From JAXMAO01 sp046350375 (GTDB taxonomy: Bacteria > Planctomycetota > Phycisphaerae > UBA1845 > UTPLA1): a stretch of DNA of 64,000 nt. The position numbers were made by a program, and so were the translations under genes. The stretch is taken from positions 62,001 through 126,000 of the forward strand of contig JAXMAO010000002.1 in NCBI GenBank assembly GCA_046350375.1, in the 5' to 3' direction. Below the pieces are notes generated by a model, which was not told the DNA's origin, made no database searches, and was given only the letters and a program-made list of their open reading frames with translations. Numbering within the stretch: position 1 is the stretch's first letter; every line of letters begins with the position of its first letter. This document shows, piece after piece, positions 53,131 to 61,574 of the stretch.

Positions 53131-56100
53131 GTGTCCGACTCTCCCACCACGCCTGCGCCGCAGGACCGCCCGCGCCCGCCGCAAGGCGCCCGCACCACGT
53201 CACAGATCGGCCCCTATCGCCTGCTGCGGCGCCTCGGCGCCGGCGGCATGGGCGAGGTGTTTCTCGCGGAGCAGTCGGAGCCAGTCCGTCGCGAGGTCGC
53301 GCTCAAGCACATCAAGCTGGGCATGGACACGCGCGACGTCATTGCGCGATTCAACGCCGAGCGCCAGGCGCTGGCGCTGATGAGCCACCCCAACATCGCC
53401 GCGGTCTATGACGCCGGCGCGACGCCCGCCGGTCGGCCCTATTTCGTCATGGAGTACGTGCCCGGCGAGCCGATCACGTCGTTCTGCGATCGGCACCGGC
53501 TGTCGGTGCAGCAGCGCCTCGAGCTGTTCATGCAGGTGTGCCACGCGGTGCAGCACGCGCACACCAAGGCGGTGATACATCGCGACCTGAAGCCCAGCAA
53601 CATTCTCGTGACGCTGCCCGCCGGCGGCCCGGCGGCGGACCCGGCGGCGGCGGTGCCGAAGATCATCGACTTCGGCGTCGCACGGGCGACCCACGCGCGC
53701 CAGGCCGAGCGCTCGTACTTCACCGAGCTGGGGCAGATGATCGGCACGCCGGAGTACATGTCGCCCGAGCAGGCCGAGATGAAGACGCTCGATCTCGACA
53801 CGCGCACCGACATCTACGCGCTGGGCGTGCTGCTGTATGAGCTGCTGACCGGCACGCTGCCGTTCGACGCGCGCACGCTGCGCCGCGCCGCCCACGCCGA
53901 GATTCAGCGGATCATCCGGGAGGTCGAGCCGCCGCGCCCCAGCGCCCGGCTGAGCAGCCTCGGGCCGGCGCCACGGGGCGAGCGCCCGGTCAGCGGTCCG
54001 GCCGCCGAAACGCTGCCCTCGCCGCGCGCCGGGGCGACGCAGCAGCGCCAGCGGCAGCTGGTGGCCGACGCGGCAGCGCAGGTGGCCGAGCTGTCCGCCG
54101 GGGGTGCGGCCGCGGCGCCGGCTGGCGCGGTCGCCGCCGAGGTCGCGCCGCAGGCGAGCGTCGACGGCATCGCGGATCGCCGATCGAGCGACGCGAAATC
54201 GCTGGTGCGGATGCTGCGCGGCGACCTGGACTGGATCGTGATGAAGTGCCTCGAGAAGGACCGCACGCGGCGCTACGAGACGGCCAACGGGCTGGCGATG
54301 GAGATCCGGCGATACCTGAACGACGAACCGGTGCTGGCCGGTCCGCCGGGCGCGGCATATCGCGTGCGCAAGTTCGTGCGGCGCAATCGCGGCGCGGTGG
54401 CGGCGACGGCGCTGGTCGCCGTGACGCTGGTCGCCGGAGTCATCGGCACGAGCTACGGGCTGGTCAAGGCGCTGCGCGAGCGCGACCGCGCCGACCTCAA
54501 CGCCCGGACCGCGCGCGACGAAACGACGCGCGCCAAGACCCAGACGACCATCGCCCAGGCCCAGACCGCGATCGCCGAGGCGACGCTGAACGTCATGGAT
54601 GACATGCTCAAGGGCGCCGACCGCGGCGAGGAGAAGGGCCGTGCCGACGTCACCGTCCGCGAAATGCTCGACCGCATGGCCGAGCGGCTCAAGGCGGGCA
54701 CGGCCATGCGCGGCGGAGACTGGGAGAAGATCGACCCCAAGGCGCGCGCCAAGGTGGAAGGAACCGTGCGCGGCACGATCGGCCGGCTGTACGACGCCCT
54801 CGGGCTGCACGAGCGCGCCGAGCCGTTTCATCGCAGTGCCATTGAACGGCTGAAGGAGGTGCACGGACCCGAGGCACAGAGCGTGGCCGCCGGCATGTCC
54901 AATCTCGCAGAGTGCCTCATCGATCAGGGCAAGTTCAAGGAAGCCGAGCCCCTGCTGCACCAGTCGCTCGAGCTGCTGGAGAAGCTCTACGGCCCGGACG
55001 ACATCGACGTGGGTGTCGCGCTGAACAACCTGGCCGACCTCGCGCACCGCGCCGGCAAGAACGATGAGGCGGTGCGCCTCTATCTCCGTTCGCTCGCGAT
55101 CCGCGAGCAGAAGCGCGGAGCCGTCAGTCTCGACGTCGCCAGCGGCCGGATCAACCTCGGCATGGCCTACGAGTCCATGGGAAAGTATGCCGAGGCGGAG
55201 GAGTCGTTCCGCAAGGGGTTGGAGATCGCGCAGCGCGCGGGCGGTCCGGAGCATCGCGAGACGGCACGCGCCCTGGCGCTGCTGTCGCATGTCCTGTGCG
55301 CGCGGGGGAAGCTGGCCGACGCCGAGCGGCTCTGCCGCGAGGCCCTGGCGCTGCGCCGCAAGCTCTTCGGGCCGGAGCACTCGGCGACGGTGGATTCGGT
55401 TAACGACCTGGCGTCATTGCTGCAGGCGCAGAAGAAGTTCGACGAGGCGCTCCCCGTGCGGCAGGAGACGACCAAGCTGGTGGCCAAGACGCTCGGCAAG
55501 GCGCACCCGACCTACGCCCTGGCGCTGGCGAACCAGTCGAACCTGTTGCAGGAAATGGGACGCCTCGCCGAGGCCGAGCCGCTCCTGCGACAATCGCTGG
55601 AGCGCTGCCGGGAAATCTTCGGCCCCGATCACCCGAATGTCGCGATCCTCACCGGCAACCTGGCGATGCTGCTCAACGATCTTGGCCGGCACGCCGAAGC
55701 CGAATCGCTCTCACGGTCAAACCTCAAACTGAAGCGCAGGATCTTCGGTCCGCGTCACCCGATGACGGTCCTCGAGCTCAACAATCTCGGGCACATCTAC
55801 TCGGCCGAAGGGCGATACGACAAGGCCGAGAAGACCCTGCGCCAGTCGCACGAGCTTGACGAGGAGATTCACGGACGGGATCACCCCAGCACCGCGACCG
55901 GCTGCGTCAACCTGGCAAGAGTGCTGATGCTGCAAGGGCGCCTGGGCGATGCGATTCCGCTGGTCGAGGAAGCCGTCGAGATTCGCACCAAGGTGTACGG
56001 GACAGATCACTCTGTGACGCAGGACGTCCGCTGGATGCTGGGCGACTATCTGCTCGCGAACGGAAACGTCAAGAAGGCCGCCCCGATTCTCGAAGATGTC

Positions 56101-56613
56101 TGGCAGCGGTCGAAGAGAACGCTCGGCCCGACACACGATCTGACGCTCAAGGCGCAGCGGTGCTGGGCGGAGGTACTGGTGCAGCGCGGCGACTGGAAGC
56201 AGGCCCTGCCCCTGCTTGATGACTGTATCAAGAACTCTGCCGGCGACGTGTACGTCAATCGCTCGCGCCGCGCTGCGGCCGGCTACACGCTCGGTCAGCT
56301 GCATGCCGAGCAACAGAAATTCGCCGAGGCCCGCGACGCCCTCACCGCCGCGCTGGATGCGGCCACTGCCCCCACGCCGCTTGAGAATGGCCTGCGCGGC
56401 CGAATCCTGAAGGGGCTGGTCGAGGTCTACCGCCGCTGGAACGAGGCCGACCGCGACGGCCACCACGACCGCGACGGCGCCGAGTGGCAGCAGAAGCTCG
56501 ACGAATGGCGCACCACCACGCGCCCGGCGGCCGAAAATGCAGCCTCTCAGCCAGCGTCCGCGGCGACGCAACAGGCCGGCTCCCGCCCCGCGTCGCAATC
56601 GGCCGACGAATGA
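53131..56613 (+). CDS. Ser/Thr protein kinase with transmembrane helix and TPR array
   Basis: 1160 residues from GTG 53131. The kinase domain is at about 27-410: Gly loop 'LGAGGMGEVF', Lys59 in 'VALKHIK', catalytic 'HRDLKPSN' and 'KIIDFGVAR'. An Ala/Pro-rich insert of about 85 residues splits the C-lobe (about 268-352). A helix at about 420-445 and a coiled coil with 'TTIAQAQTAIAEA' follow. Kinesin-light-chain-like TPRs ('AEPLLHQSLELLEKLYGPDD') reach to about 1080. The long TPR domain may sense extracytoplasmic proteins. Activation and substrates are unknown. The frame is open upstream, so GTG 53131 was chosen by the family start. Confidence 0.88.
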   Translation: MSDSPTTPAPQDRPRPPQGARTTSQIGPYRLLRRLGAGGMGEVFLAEQSEPVRREVALKHIKLGMDTRDVIARFNAERQALALMSHPNIAAVYDAGATPAGRPYFVMEYVPGEPITSFCDRHRLSVQQRLELFMQVCHAVQHAHTKAVIHRDLKPSNILVTLPAGGPAADPAAAVPKIIDFGVARATHARQAERSYFTELGQMIGTPEYMSPEQAEMKTLDLDTRTDIYALGVLLYELLTGTLPFDARTLRRAAHAEIQRIIREVEPPRPSARLSSLGPAPRGERPVSGPAAETLPSPRAGATQQRQRQLVADAAAQVAELSAGGAAAAPAGAVAAEVAPQASVDGIADRRSSDAKSLVRMLRGDLDWIVMKCLEKDRTRRYETANGLAMEIRRYLNDEPVLAGPPGAAYRVRKFVRRNRGAVAATALVAVTLVAGVIGTSYGLVKALRERDRADLNARTARDETTRAKTQTTIAQAQTAIAEATLNVMDDMLKGADRGEEKGRADVTVREMLDRMAERLKAGTAMRGGDWEKIDPKARAKVEGTVRGTIGRLYDALGLHERAEPFHRSAIERLKEVHGPEAQSVAAGMSNLAECLIDQGKFKEAEPLLHQSLELLEKLYGPDDIDVGVALNNLADLAHRAGKNDEAVRLYLRSLAIREQKRGAVSLDVASGRINLGMAYESMGKYAEAEESFRKGLEIAQRAGGPEHRETARALALLSHVLCARGKLADAERLCREALALRRKLFGPEHSATVDSVNDLASLLQAQKKFDEALPVRQETTKLVAKTLGKAHPTYALALANQSNLLQEMGRLAEAEPLLRQSLERCREIFGPDHPNVAILTGNLAMLLNDLGRHAEAESLSRSNLKLKRRIFGPRHPMTVLELNNLGHIYSAEGRYDKAEKTLRQSHELDEEIHGRDHPSTATGCVNLARVLMLQGRLGDAIPLVEEAVEIRTKVYGTDHSVTQDVRWMLGDYLLANGNVKKAAPILEDVWQRSKRTLGPTHDLTLKAQRCWAEVLVQRGDWKQALPLLDDCIKNSAGDVYVNRSRRAAAGYTLGQLHAEQQKFAEARDALTAALDAATAPTPLENGLRGRILKGLVEVYRRWNEADRDGHHDRDGAEWQQKLDEWRTTTRPAAENAASQPASAATQQAGSRPASQSADE

Positions 56614-56726
56614 TCGATGGCCCGATGCCGATTGGGCCGGTGAACGGGCCACTCGGCGCGCGGTGACGTCCAGGCCAGCCGACCGGCCGGCCGCGAAATC
56701 GTGTCAGGCCGCGCCGTCGCCGGGCG

Positions 56727-56732
56727 TAGAAT
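56727..56732 (+). promoter_or_regulatory. TAGAAT -10-like box before the small lipoprotein
   Basis: TAGAAT about 87 bp before the ATG at 56819. A possible TGTCAG -35 is 19 bp upstream. The 56614-56818 gap holds nothing else visible. Confidence 0.3.
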
Positions 56733-56818
56733 GAACTGGAGGGCCCGCAACCGCCGCGTGGCGCCTGCCGCATGCAGGTGCGGCGCGATTGTGCGGAACT
56801 CGCGGGCAGACACTGGCC

Positions 56819-57046
56819 ATGCGATCGATTCAAACTCTGTTGCTGCTGATTGCGATTGCGGCCGGAGCGCTCGGCGGTTCGGGCTGTGCGGTCGTCACCA
56901 CCGAGCGCGTCGCGACCTTTGTCGTGAAGGAAGTTGCCAAAGACGCCGCCAAGAACACCTGGGACAAGCTTCAGGCTGACAAGAAACAGCGCGAGCGCCA
57001 GCAGAACCAGCAGGCCAAGAGCGGCACGACGCGCACGACGAACTGA
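56819..57046 (+). CDS. Small predicted lipoprotein
   Basis: 75 residues. The signal peptide 'LLLLIAIAAGALGGSGC' ends in a lipobox Cys at about residue 23. A short amphipathic helix ('ATFVVKEVAKDAAKNTWDKL') and a Lys/Gln/Arg-rich tail follow. It is 205 bp after the TPR kinase on the same strand and 15 bp from the convergent subtilase gene. No family is known; the length and composition recall small outer-membrane or peptidoglycan-linked lipoproteins. Confidence 0.65.
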   Translation: MRSIQTLLLLIAIAAGALGGSGCAVVTTERVATFVVKEVAKDAAKNTWDKLQADKKQRERQQNQQAKSGTTRTTN

Positions 57047-57061
57047 GCCTGCGGCGCGCGG

Positions 57062-60000
57062 CTACGGCGGACACGCCGCGCCGGACATCAGCCGGGCGAC
57101 CATCAGCGTCACGTCGACCGCGTCCACGGTCGTGTTGTTGTCCAGGTCGGCGCATCCGCAACCGTCGCCGGGCGCGGGCAGCGACAGCAGGCAATCGACG
57201 AATCCCTGCACGTCGGCGCCGTTCACCACGTTCGATCCGTCCACGTCGCCCGGACAGTGACACCCGCACGGCGGAGGCAACTGCGGCTCGCTCGTAAGCA
57301 GCGCGAACGCCATGTTGGCGGGCGGCACGGCGCACATCGGCGGCGCGATCGCCCACGGGCCGTACATCCACTGCGGGCCGACCATCATCACGTGGCTCAT
57401 CAGGGCCGCGCGCTGGCCGTTCTCGAGCGTGGTCGAGTGCCAGCCCCAGACGTCCGGCAGGTTGGCGCTGTTGGGCGACGCCGCCGCGACGCAGCCGCCG
57501 GTCTGCGGGTCGCGCGAATAGCCCTGCCCGATCACCGCCTGCACGTCGAGGTCGTACCAGTAGCAGTGCTGCTCGTGGAATGCATCGGGCTGGGCCGGAA
57601 TCTGGCCGCTGCGGCTGTCGGGCATGGCGTGCAGCAGGCAGCAGTCGACGACGTATACGGAGAATTGATAGACCGGGTGACCGTCGCAGGCCGGCGTCGG
57701 CGCAGGGGTGATCCGCACGCGATCGGCCGAAGCGAAGTAGAGCCCCAGCGGCGGCAGCGGCGGCGCGCCCTGGGCCAGCGGCTCGTGGAAGCTCAGCAGC
57801 CAGCCGTCGAGCGCGGTCGGCGAGCCGAGTCCGCCGTATTGCACCGGCGCGTAGCGCGCGTCGATGTATGAGCCCCACCAGCGCACCACCGCGATCGGCC
57901 GGCCGTCGGACTGGAAGTCGTCGGCGGCGACGCGATTGGTCGGAAAGAACGCCCACGGCAGGCTCGAGGTGATGTCGGCGCCGTTCTCGGTCGGCGGCTG
58001 CGAGAACTTCGGCACGATCGGCGGGCAAGAGGTCGTGGCGCAGCTCGTGCCGTCACCGCGCGGCGTGCCGCCGGCGAGCAGGCAGTCGGCGGGCGGCAGG
58101 TCGCTGCACTGGCCGCTGTCGAAGCAGCAGGCCTGCGGACAGGGCGGCTCCGGCGCCGGGTTGTTGGTCAGCAGCTCGAAGGCCATGTTGACCGGCGCCG
58201 GCGCACAGAGCGGCTGGGCCGGCACCCACGGGCCGTACGCCCACTGTCCGCCGGGCATCATCATCGTCTGGCTCATCAGCGCTGCGCGGCGACCGGCCTC
58301 GGTGGGGGTGGTGTGCCAGCCCCACACGGGAAAGCCGGCGCCGATGTTCTGGGTCGGCATGGGCAGGCAAATTCCGGTGCCCGGCTGACGCTGGTAGGCG
58401 CCGCCGACCGCGGCCTGAATGTCGATGTCGTAGTAGAAGCAGTGCTGCTCTTCGAACGCCTCGAGCCGGGCCGGAACCCAGCCGCTGCGGCTGTCGGGCA
58501 GGGCGTGCAGCAGGCAACACTTGTTGATCTCGACCAGGTATTCGAACACGACGTGGCCGTCGCACGCGGCGATGTTGGTCGGTCGCACCGTGACCGCCGC
58601 CGCCGGCGCGAAGTAGAGCCCCAGCGGCGGAGCCAGCGGACCGGCCTGCGCGAGCGGCTCGTGGAAGCTGATCAGCCAGCCGTCGAGCTGGAACGGCGCA
58701 CCGAAGCCGCCGTAGATCACCGGCTGGTAGCGCGGATCGAAATACGAACCCCACCAGTGCACGACGGTGATCGGCCGGCCGTCGGACTGGAAGTCATCCG
58801 CCACGACAATCTTGGGGTTCATCGTCGCCAGGTCGATCTGCGACGGCAGATCTTCGTGATTCTGCGTCGGCAGCTGCGAGAACTTGGGGACGGCGATCTG
58901 GCACGGCGTCGTCAGACAGGTCGTGCCCGGTCCCTGGACCAGCCCGCCGATCATCTGGCAGTTCTGCGGCGGCATGTCGGCGCAGGCCGGCGCCGGTCCG
59001 GGGATGCAGCAGGCCTGCAGCGCCGGCTGGCATTGCGTGGTGCCGCAGTTCGTGCCGACGCCCTGCGGCGTGCCGCCGGCCTGGGTGCAGTTGGCGGCCG
59101 GCATGTCGGCGCAGGCGCCGTTCGGCATGCAGCACGCCTGAGTGGGCGGCGCGACCGGGCACTGGGTGGTGGCGCAAGTCGTTCCGGCGCCCTGCGGCGT
59201 GCCGCCGCTGGCCGTGCAGTGGGCCGCGGTTGTGTCAGTGCAGCCGCCGTTGGGAAAGCAGCAGGCCTGCAGACCGGCGAGTCCGTCGCAGAGGTCGGGT
59301 CGGCCGTTGGCGTTCGAGTCCATCGCCGGCACGAGCGAGCAGATGGCCTTGGGCACGTCGGGCCGCGGGCCGATGTTCTGCGTCGCCGGATTGGTCCCGT
59401 TCTGCTGCGGCGAGCCGGTGGTTTGCAAGGCGTTCTTCACCTGCGCGGGCGTCAGAAACGCGCCGCCGGCGACCTTGTAGGCCGACTGCAGCGCCACGCA
59501 CGCGCTCGCAACGATCGGCGACGCGCTCGACGTGCCGGAGAAGACCGCCGTGAACCAGTTGTTCTTGCCCTCGGCCGCGTAGGCGTCGCCGTAGCCGGTG
59601 GAATAGACCTTTTCGCCCCAGCCCTGCAGGTCGACGGTCGAGCCATAGTTCGAGAAGCCGAGCCGCGAGCGGTCGACATCCGAGCCGCCGGGCACGGCGC
59701 CCGCCCCGACGATGAGCGCGCCCGAGTCATTCGCCGCCAGGAACGGCCAGTGACCGCCGTTGCCGGTGCTGTAAACGGCGGCGTCGAGGTTCTGCGAGCC
59801 GTTGCCGCCCGCCTCGACGACGACGATGCCGTTGCCGACCGCGGCGACGATGGCGTTGTAGATGCCGACGTTCCACTCGACCGGCACCAGGCCGACCTGC
59901 GTTCCGGCCGGCACGCCGGTGTAGTTCGGACCGGGATACTGCTGCTCGATGAGGATGACGTCACCGCCGGCCAGGTTGGCCGCGGCGGTGGTGATGGCGC

Positions 60001-60829
60001 CGGCGACGTTTTGCACGCCGCCGACGTTGACCGCGACCACGTACATCGTGGTGCCGTAGACGATGCCGGTCACGCCGTTGCCGTTGTTCAGGGCGCCGAT
60101 CTCGCCGAGCACGGCCGTGCCGTGGTTGTCGTTGTTGAACGGATCGGTCGGCGCGCCGCCCAGGAGCGTCGTGGCGCCCAGGTCGTTGTGGTTGCGATTC
60201 CAGCTGTATTCGGCGTCGGCGATCTTGGAATTCGCACCGGTGCCGCCCGGCACGTTCCACATGCAGGTCGCGCCCACGCCGGCGGTCGCCAGGCCGAGAT
60301 AGCCCTGGTTCGCCTGGAAGTTGGGCGGAACCGGCGCGGCGACCGGCAGCGCCACCGGCTGCGCCAGCTCGACCGACGCCAGCGCGTTCAGAGCGCCGAT
60401 GGCGGCGGCGGCCGATTGACCCGCCGGCAGGTGGAGAAAGTAGTCGGTGTTCAGGTCGGCCACGGTACGGCCGGTGGCGCGCTCGGCGGCTGCCCGCATC
60501 TCGTCCAGCCTGGCCTCGGGGACGGTATGGACGCGCTCCCACCGGCCGCCGAGGTTCGCCAGCGTGGCGGCGGCGGGCGCCAGCGCGCCGCTGCCTTCGT
60601 CGGTCAGGCGTCCGGCGCGAAGCCGCACGCGCAGATCGTCGCGGAACTTCACCGCGATCACGTCGGTCCGGAAAACGGCGGGGTTCACGACCGTGCGGGC
60701 CGGCTTGATGACCGCCGCGCGCGGAACCAGACCGGCCGCCAGCAACCCGGGGACATGCCACGCGCTCAGCGCGACCACGAGCGCGACCCACTCAAACCGT
60801 CGGACGGCCCCATTGCGGCGACACGGCAT
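57062..60829 (-). CDS. Large secreted subtilisin-like protease with Cys-rich and dockerin-like modules
   Basis: 1255 residues. A signal peptide and a propeptide-like region (about 40-170) precede an S8 domain. Its triad is in 'KIADAEYSWNRNH' (Asp), 'NDNHGTAVLG' (His) and 'SGTSSASPIVA' (Ser). Four Cys-rich modules of about 38 residues follow ('QACCFPNGGCTD', 'GGTPQGAGTTC'). Two copies of a long module of about 245 residues ('VADDFQSDGRPI', 'HWWGSYFDPRY', 'LISFHEPLAQ') come next. Two dockerin-like repeats ('DVDGSNVVNGADV', 'DLDNNTTVDAVDV') are at the end. GGGAGG lies at good spacing before the ATG. The modular tail probably binds surfaces or partners; substrates are unknown. Confidence 0.85.
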   Translation of the reverse strand: MPCRRNGAVRRFEWVALVVALSAWHVPGLLAAGLVPRAAVIKPARTVVNPAVFRTDVIAVKFRDDLRVRLRAGRLTDEGSGALAPAAATLANLGGRWERVHTVPEARLDEMRAAAERATGRTVADLNTDYFLHLPAGQSAAAAIGALNALASVELAQPVALPVAAPVPPNFQANQGYLGLATAGVGATCMWNVPGGTGANSKIADAEYSWNRNHNDLGATTLLGGAPTDPFNNDNHGTAVLGEIGALNNGNGVTGIVYGTTMYVVAVNVGGVQNVAGAITTAAANLAGGDVILIEQQYPGPNYTGVPAGTQVGLVPVEWNVGIYNAIVAAVGNGIVVVEAGGNGSQNLDAAVYSTGNGGHWPFLAANDSGALIVGAGAVPGGSDVDRSRLGFSNYGSTVDLQGWGEKVYSTGYGDAYAAEGKNNWFTAVFSGTSSASPIVASACVALQSAYKVAGGAFLTPAQVKNALQTTGSPQQNGTNPATQNIGPRPDVPKAICSLVPAMDSNANGRPDLCDGLAGLQACCFPNGGCTDTTAAHCTASGGTPQGAGTTCATTQCPVAPPTQACCMPNGACADMPAANCTQAGGTPQGVGTNCGTTQCQPALQACCIPGPAPACADMPPQNCQMIGGLVQGPGTTCLTTPCQIAVPKFSQLPTQNHEDLPSQIDLATMNPKIVVADDFQSDGRPITVVHWWGSYFDPRYQPVIYGGFGAPFQLDGWLISFHEPLAQAGPLAPPLGLYFAPAAAVTVRPTNIAACDGHVVFEYLVEINKCCLLHALPDSRSGWVPARLEAFEEQHCFYYDIDIQAAVGGAYQRQPGTGICLPMPTQNIGAGFPVWGWHTTPTEAGRRAALMSQTMMMPGGQWAYGPWVPAQPLCAPAPVNMAFELLTNNPAPEPPCPQACCFDSGQCSDLPPADCLLAGGTPRGDGTSCATTSCPPIVPKFSQPPTENGADITSSLPWAFFPTNRVAADDFQSDGRPIAVVRWWGSYIDARYAPVQYGGLGSPTALDGWLLSFHEPLAQGAPPLPPLGLYFASADRVRITPAPTPACDGHPVYQFSVYVVDCCLLHAMPDSRSGQIPAQPDAFHEQHCYWYDLDVQAVIGQGYSRDPQTGGCVAAASPNSANLPDVWGWHSTTLENGQRAALMSHVMMVGPQWMYGPWAIAPPMCAVPPANMAFALLTSEPQLPPPCGCHCPGDVDGSNVVNGADVQGFVDCLLSLPAPGDGCGCADLDNNTTVDAVDVTLMVARLMSGAACPP

Positions 60830-60974
60830 GACGCCCCTCCCGATTCGTCAATGTTATCCGCCGCGCAGCCGCGGCCGGCGCGCCGAATTCCGATGCGGCG
60901 CTTGTATCCGCCCCGGGGGAATGCGAAAATCGTGGCTGAAATCCGCACACGTGCGTCATTTCCCGGGGAGCGCC

Positions 60975-61559
60975 ATGCCGCCCACGACCGAACCCAGCGC
61001 TTCGCGGCCCGATCCGGACCCGGTCCGGGCGGGGCCCATTCCACCCGCCGGGCTGACGCGCCTGGTCTATGACGAGCTGCGCGCCCTGGCGGCCGCCTAC
61101 CTGCGGCACGAACGGCCCGGACACACGCTCCAGCCGACCGCTCTGGTCCACGAGGCCTACCTGCGGCTGTTCGACTCCGCATCGCCGCAGTCGATGAACC
61201 GCACGCAGTTCTTCGCCGCGTCGGCCAACGTCATGCGGCGCGTGCTGGTCGAGCATGCCCGGGCGCGCGGCGCCCAGAAGCGCGGCGGGCAGCTCCGGCG
61301 ACTGCCGCTCGAACCCGACCTCGCGTTGGCCGCCGACGCGCACGACGAGCTGTTGGCGCTGGACGACGCGCTCTCGCAGCTGGCCGCGCTCGACCAGCGC
61401 CAGGCGCGGGTCGTGGAGCTGCGCTTCTTCGGCGGACTGACGGTCGACGAAGTCGCCGAATCGCTCGGCTATTCCAAGCGCGCCATCGAGTCTGACTGGC
61501 AACTGGCGCGGGCCTGGCTGCACCGCGCCCTGTCGCCGCAGGACGAATCGGCCCCGTAG
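60975..61559 (+). CDS. ECF RNA polymerase sigma factor (planctomycete Sigma70_ECF type)
   Basis: 194 residues. Region 2 is in 'LTRLVYDELRALAAAYLRHE', followed by 'HEAYLRLF'. The marker 'FFAASANVMRRVLVEHARAR' is typical of the group tied to Ser/Thr kinases. Region 4 is in 'VVELRFFGGLTVDEVAESLG' and 'KRAIESDWQLARAWL'. GGGGAG lies six bases before the ATG at 60975. It lies 15 bp before the kinase gene, so the kinase probably controls it or shares its signal. There is no anti-sigma factor nearby. Confidence 0.9.
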   Translation: MPPTTEPSASRPDPDPVRAGPIPPAGLTRLVYDELRALAAAYLRHERPGHTLQPTALVHEAYLRLFDSASPQSMNRTQFFAASANVMRRVLVEHARARGAQKRGGQLRRLPLEPDLALAADAHDELLALDDALSQLAALDQRQARVVELRFFGGLTVDEVAESLGYSKRAIESDWQLARAWLHRALSPQDESAP

Positions 61560-61574
61560 AACGCCGCAGATCGC

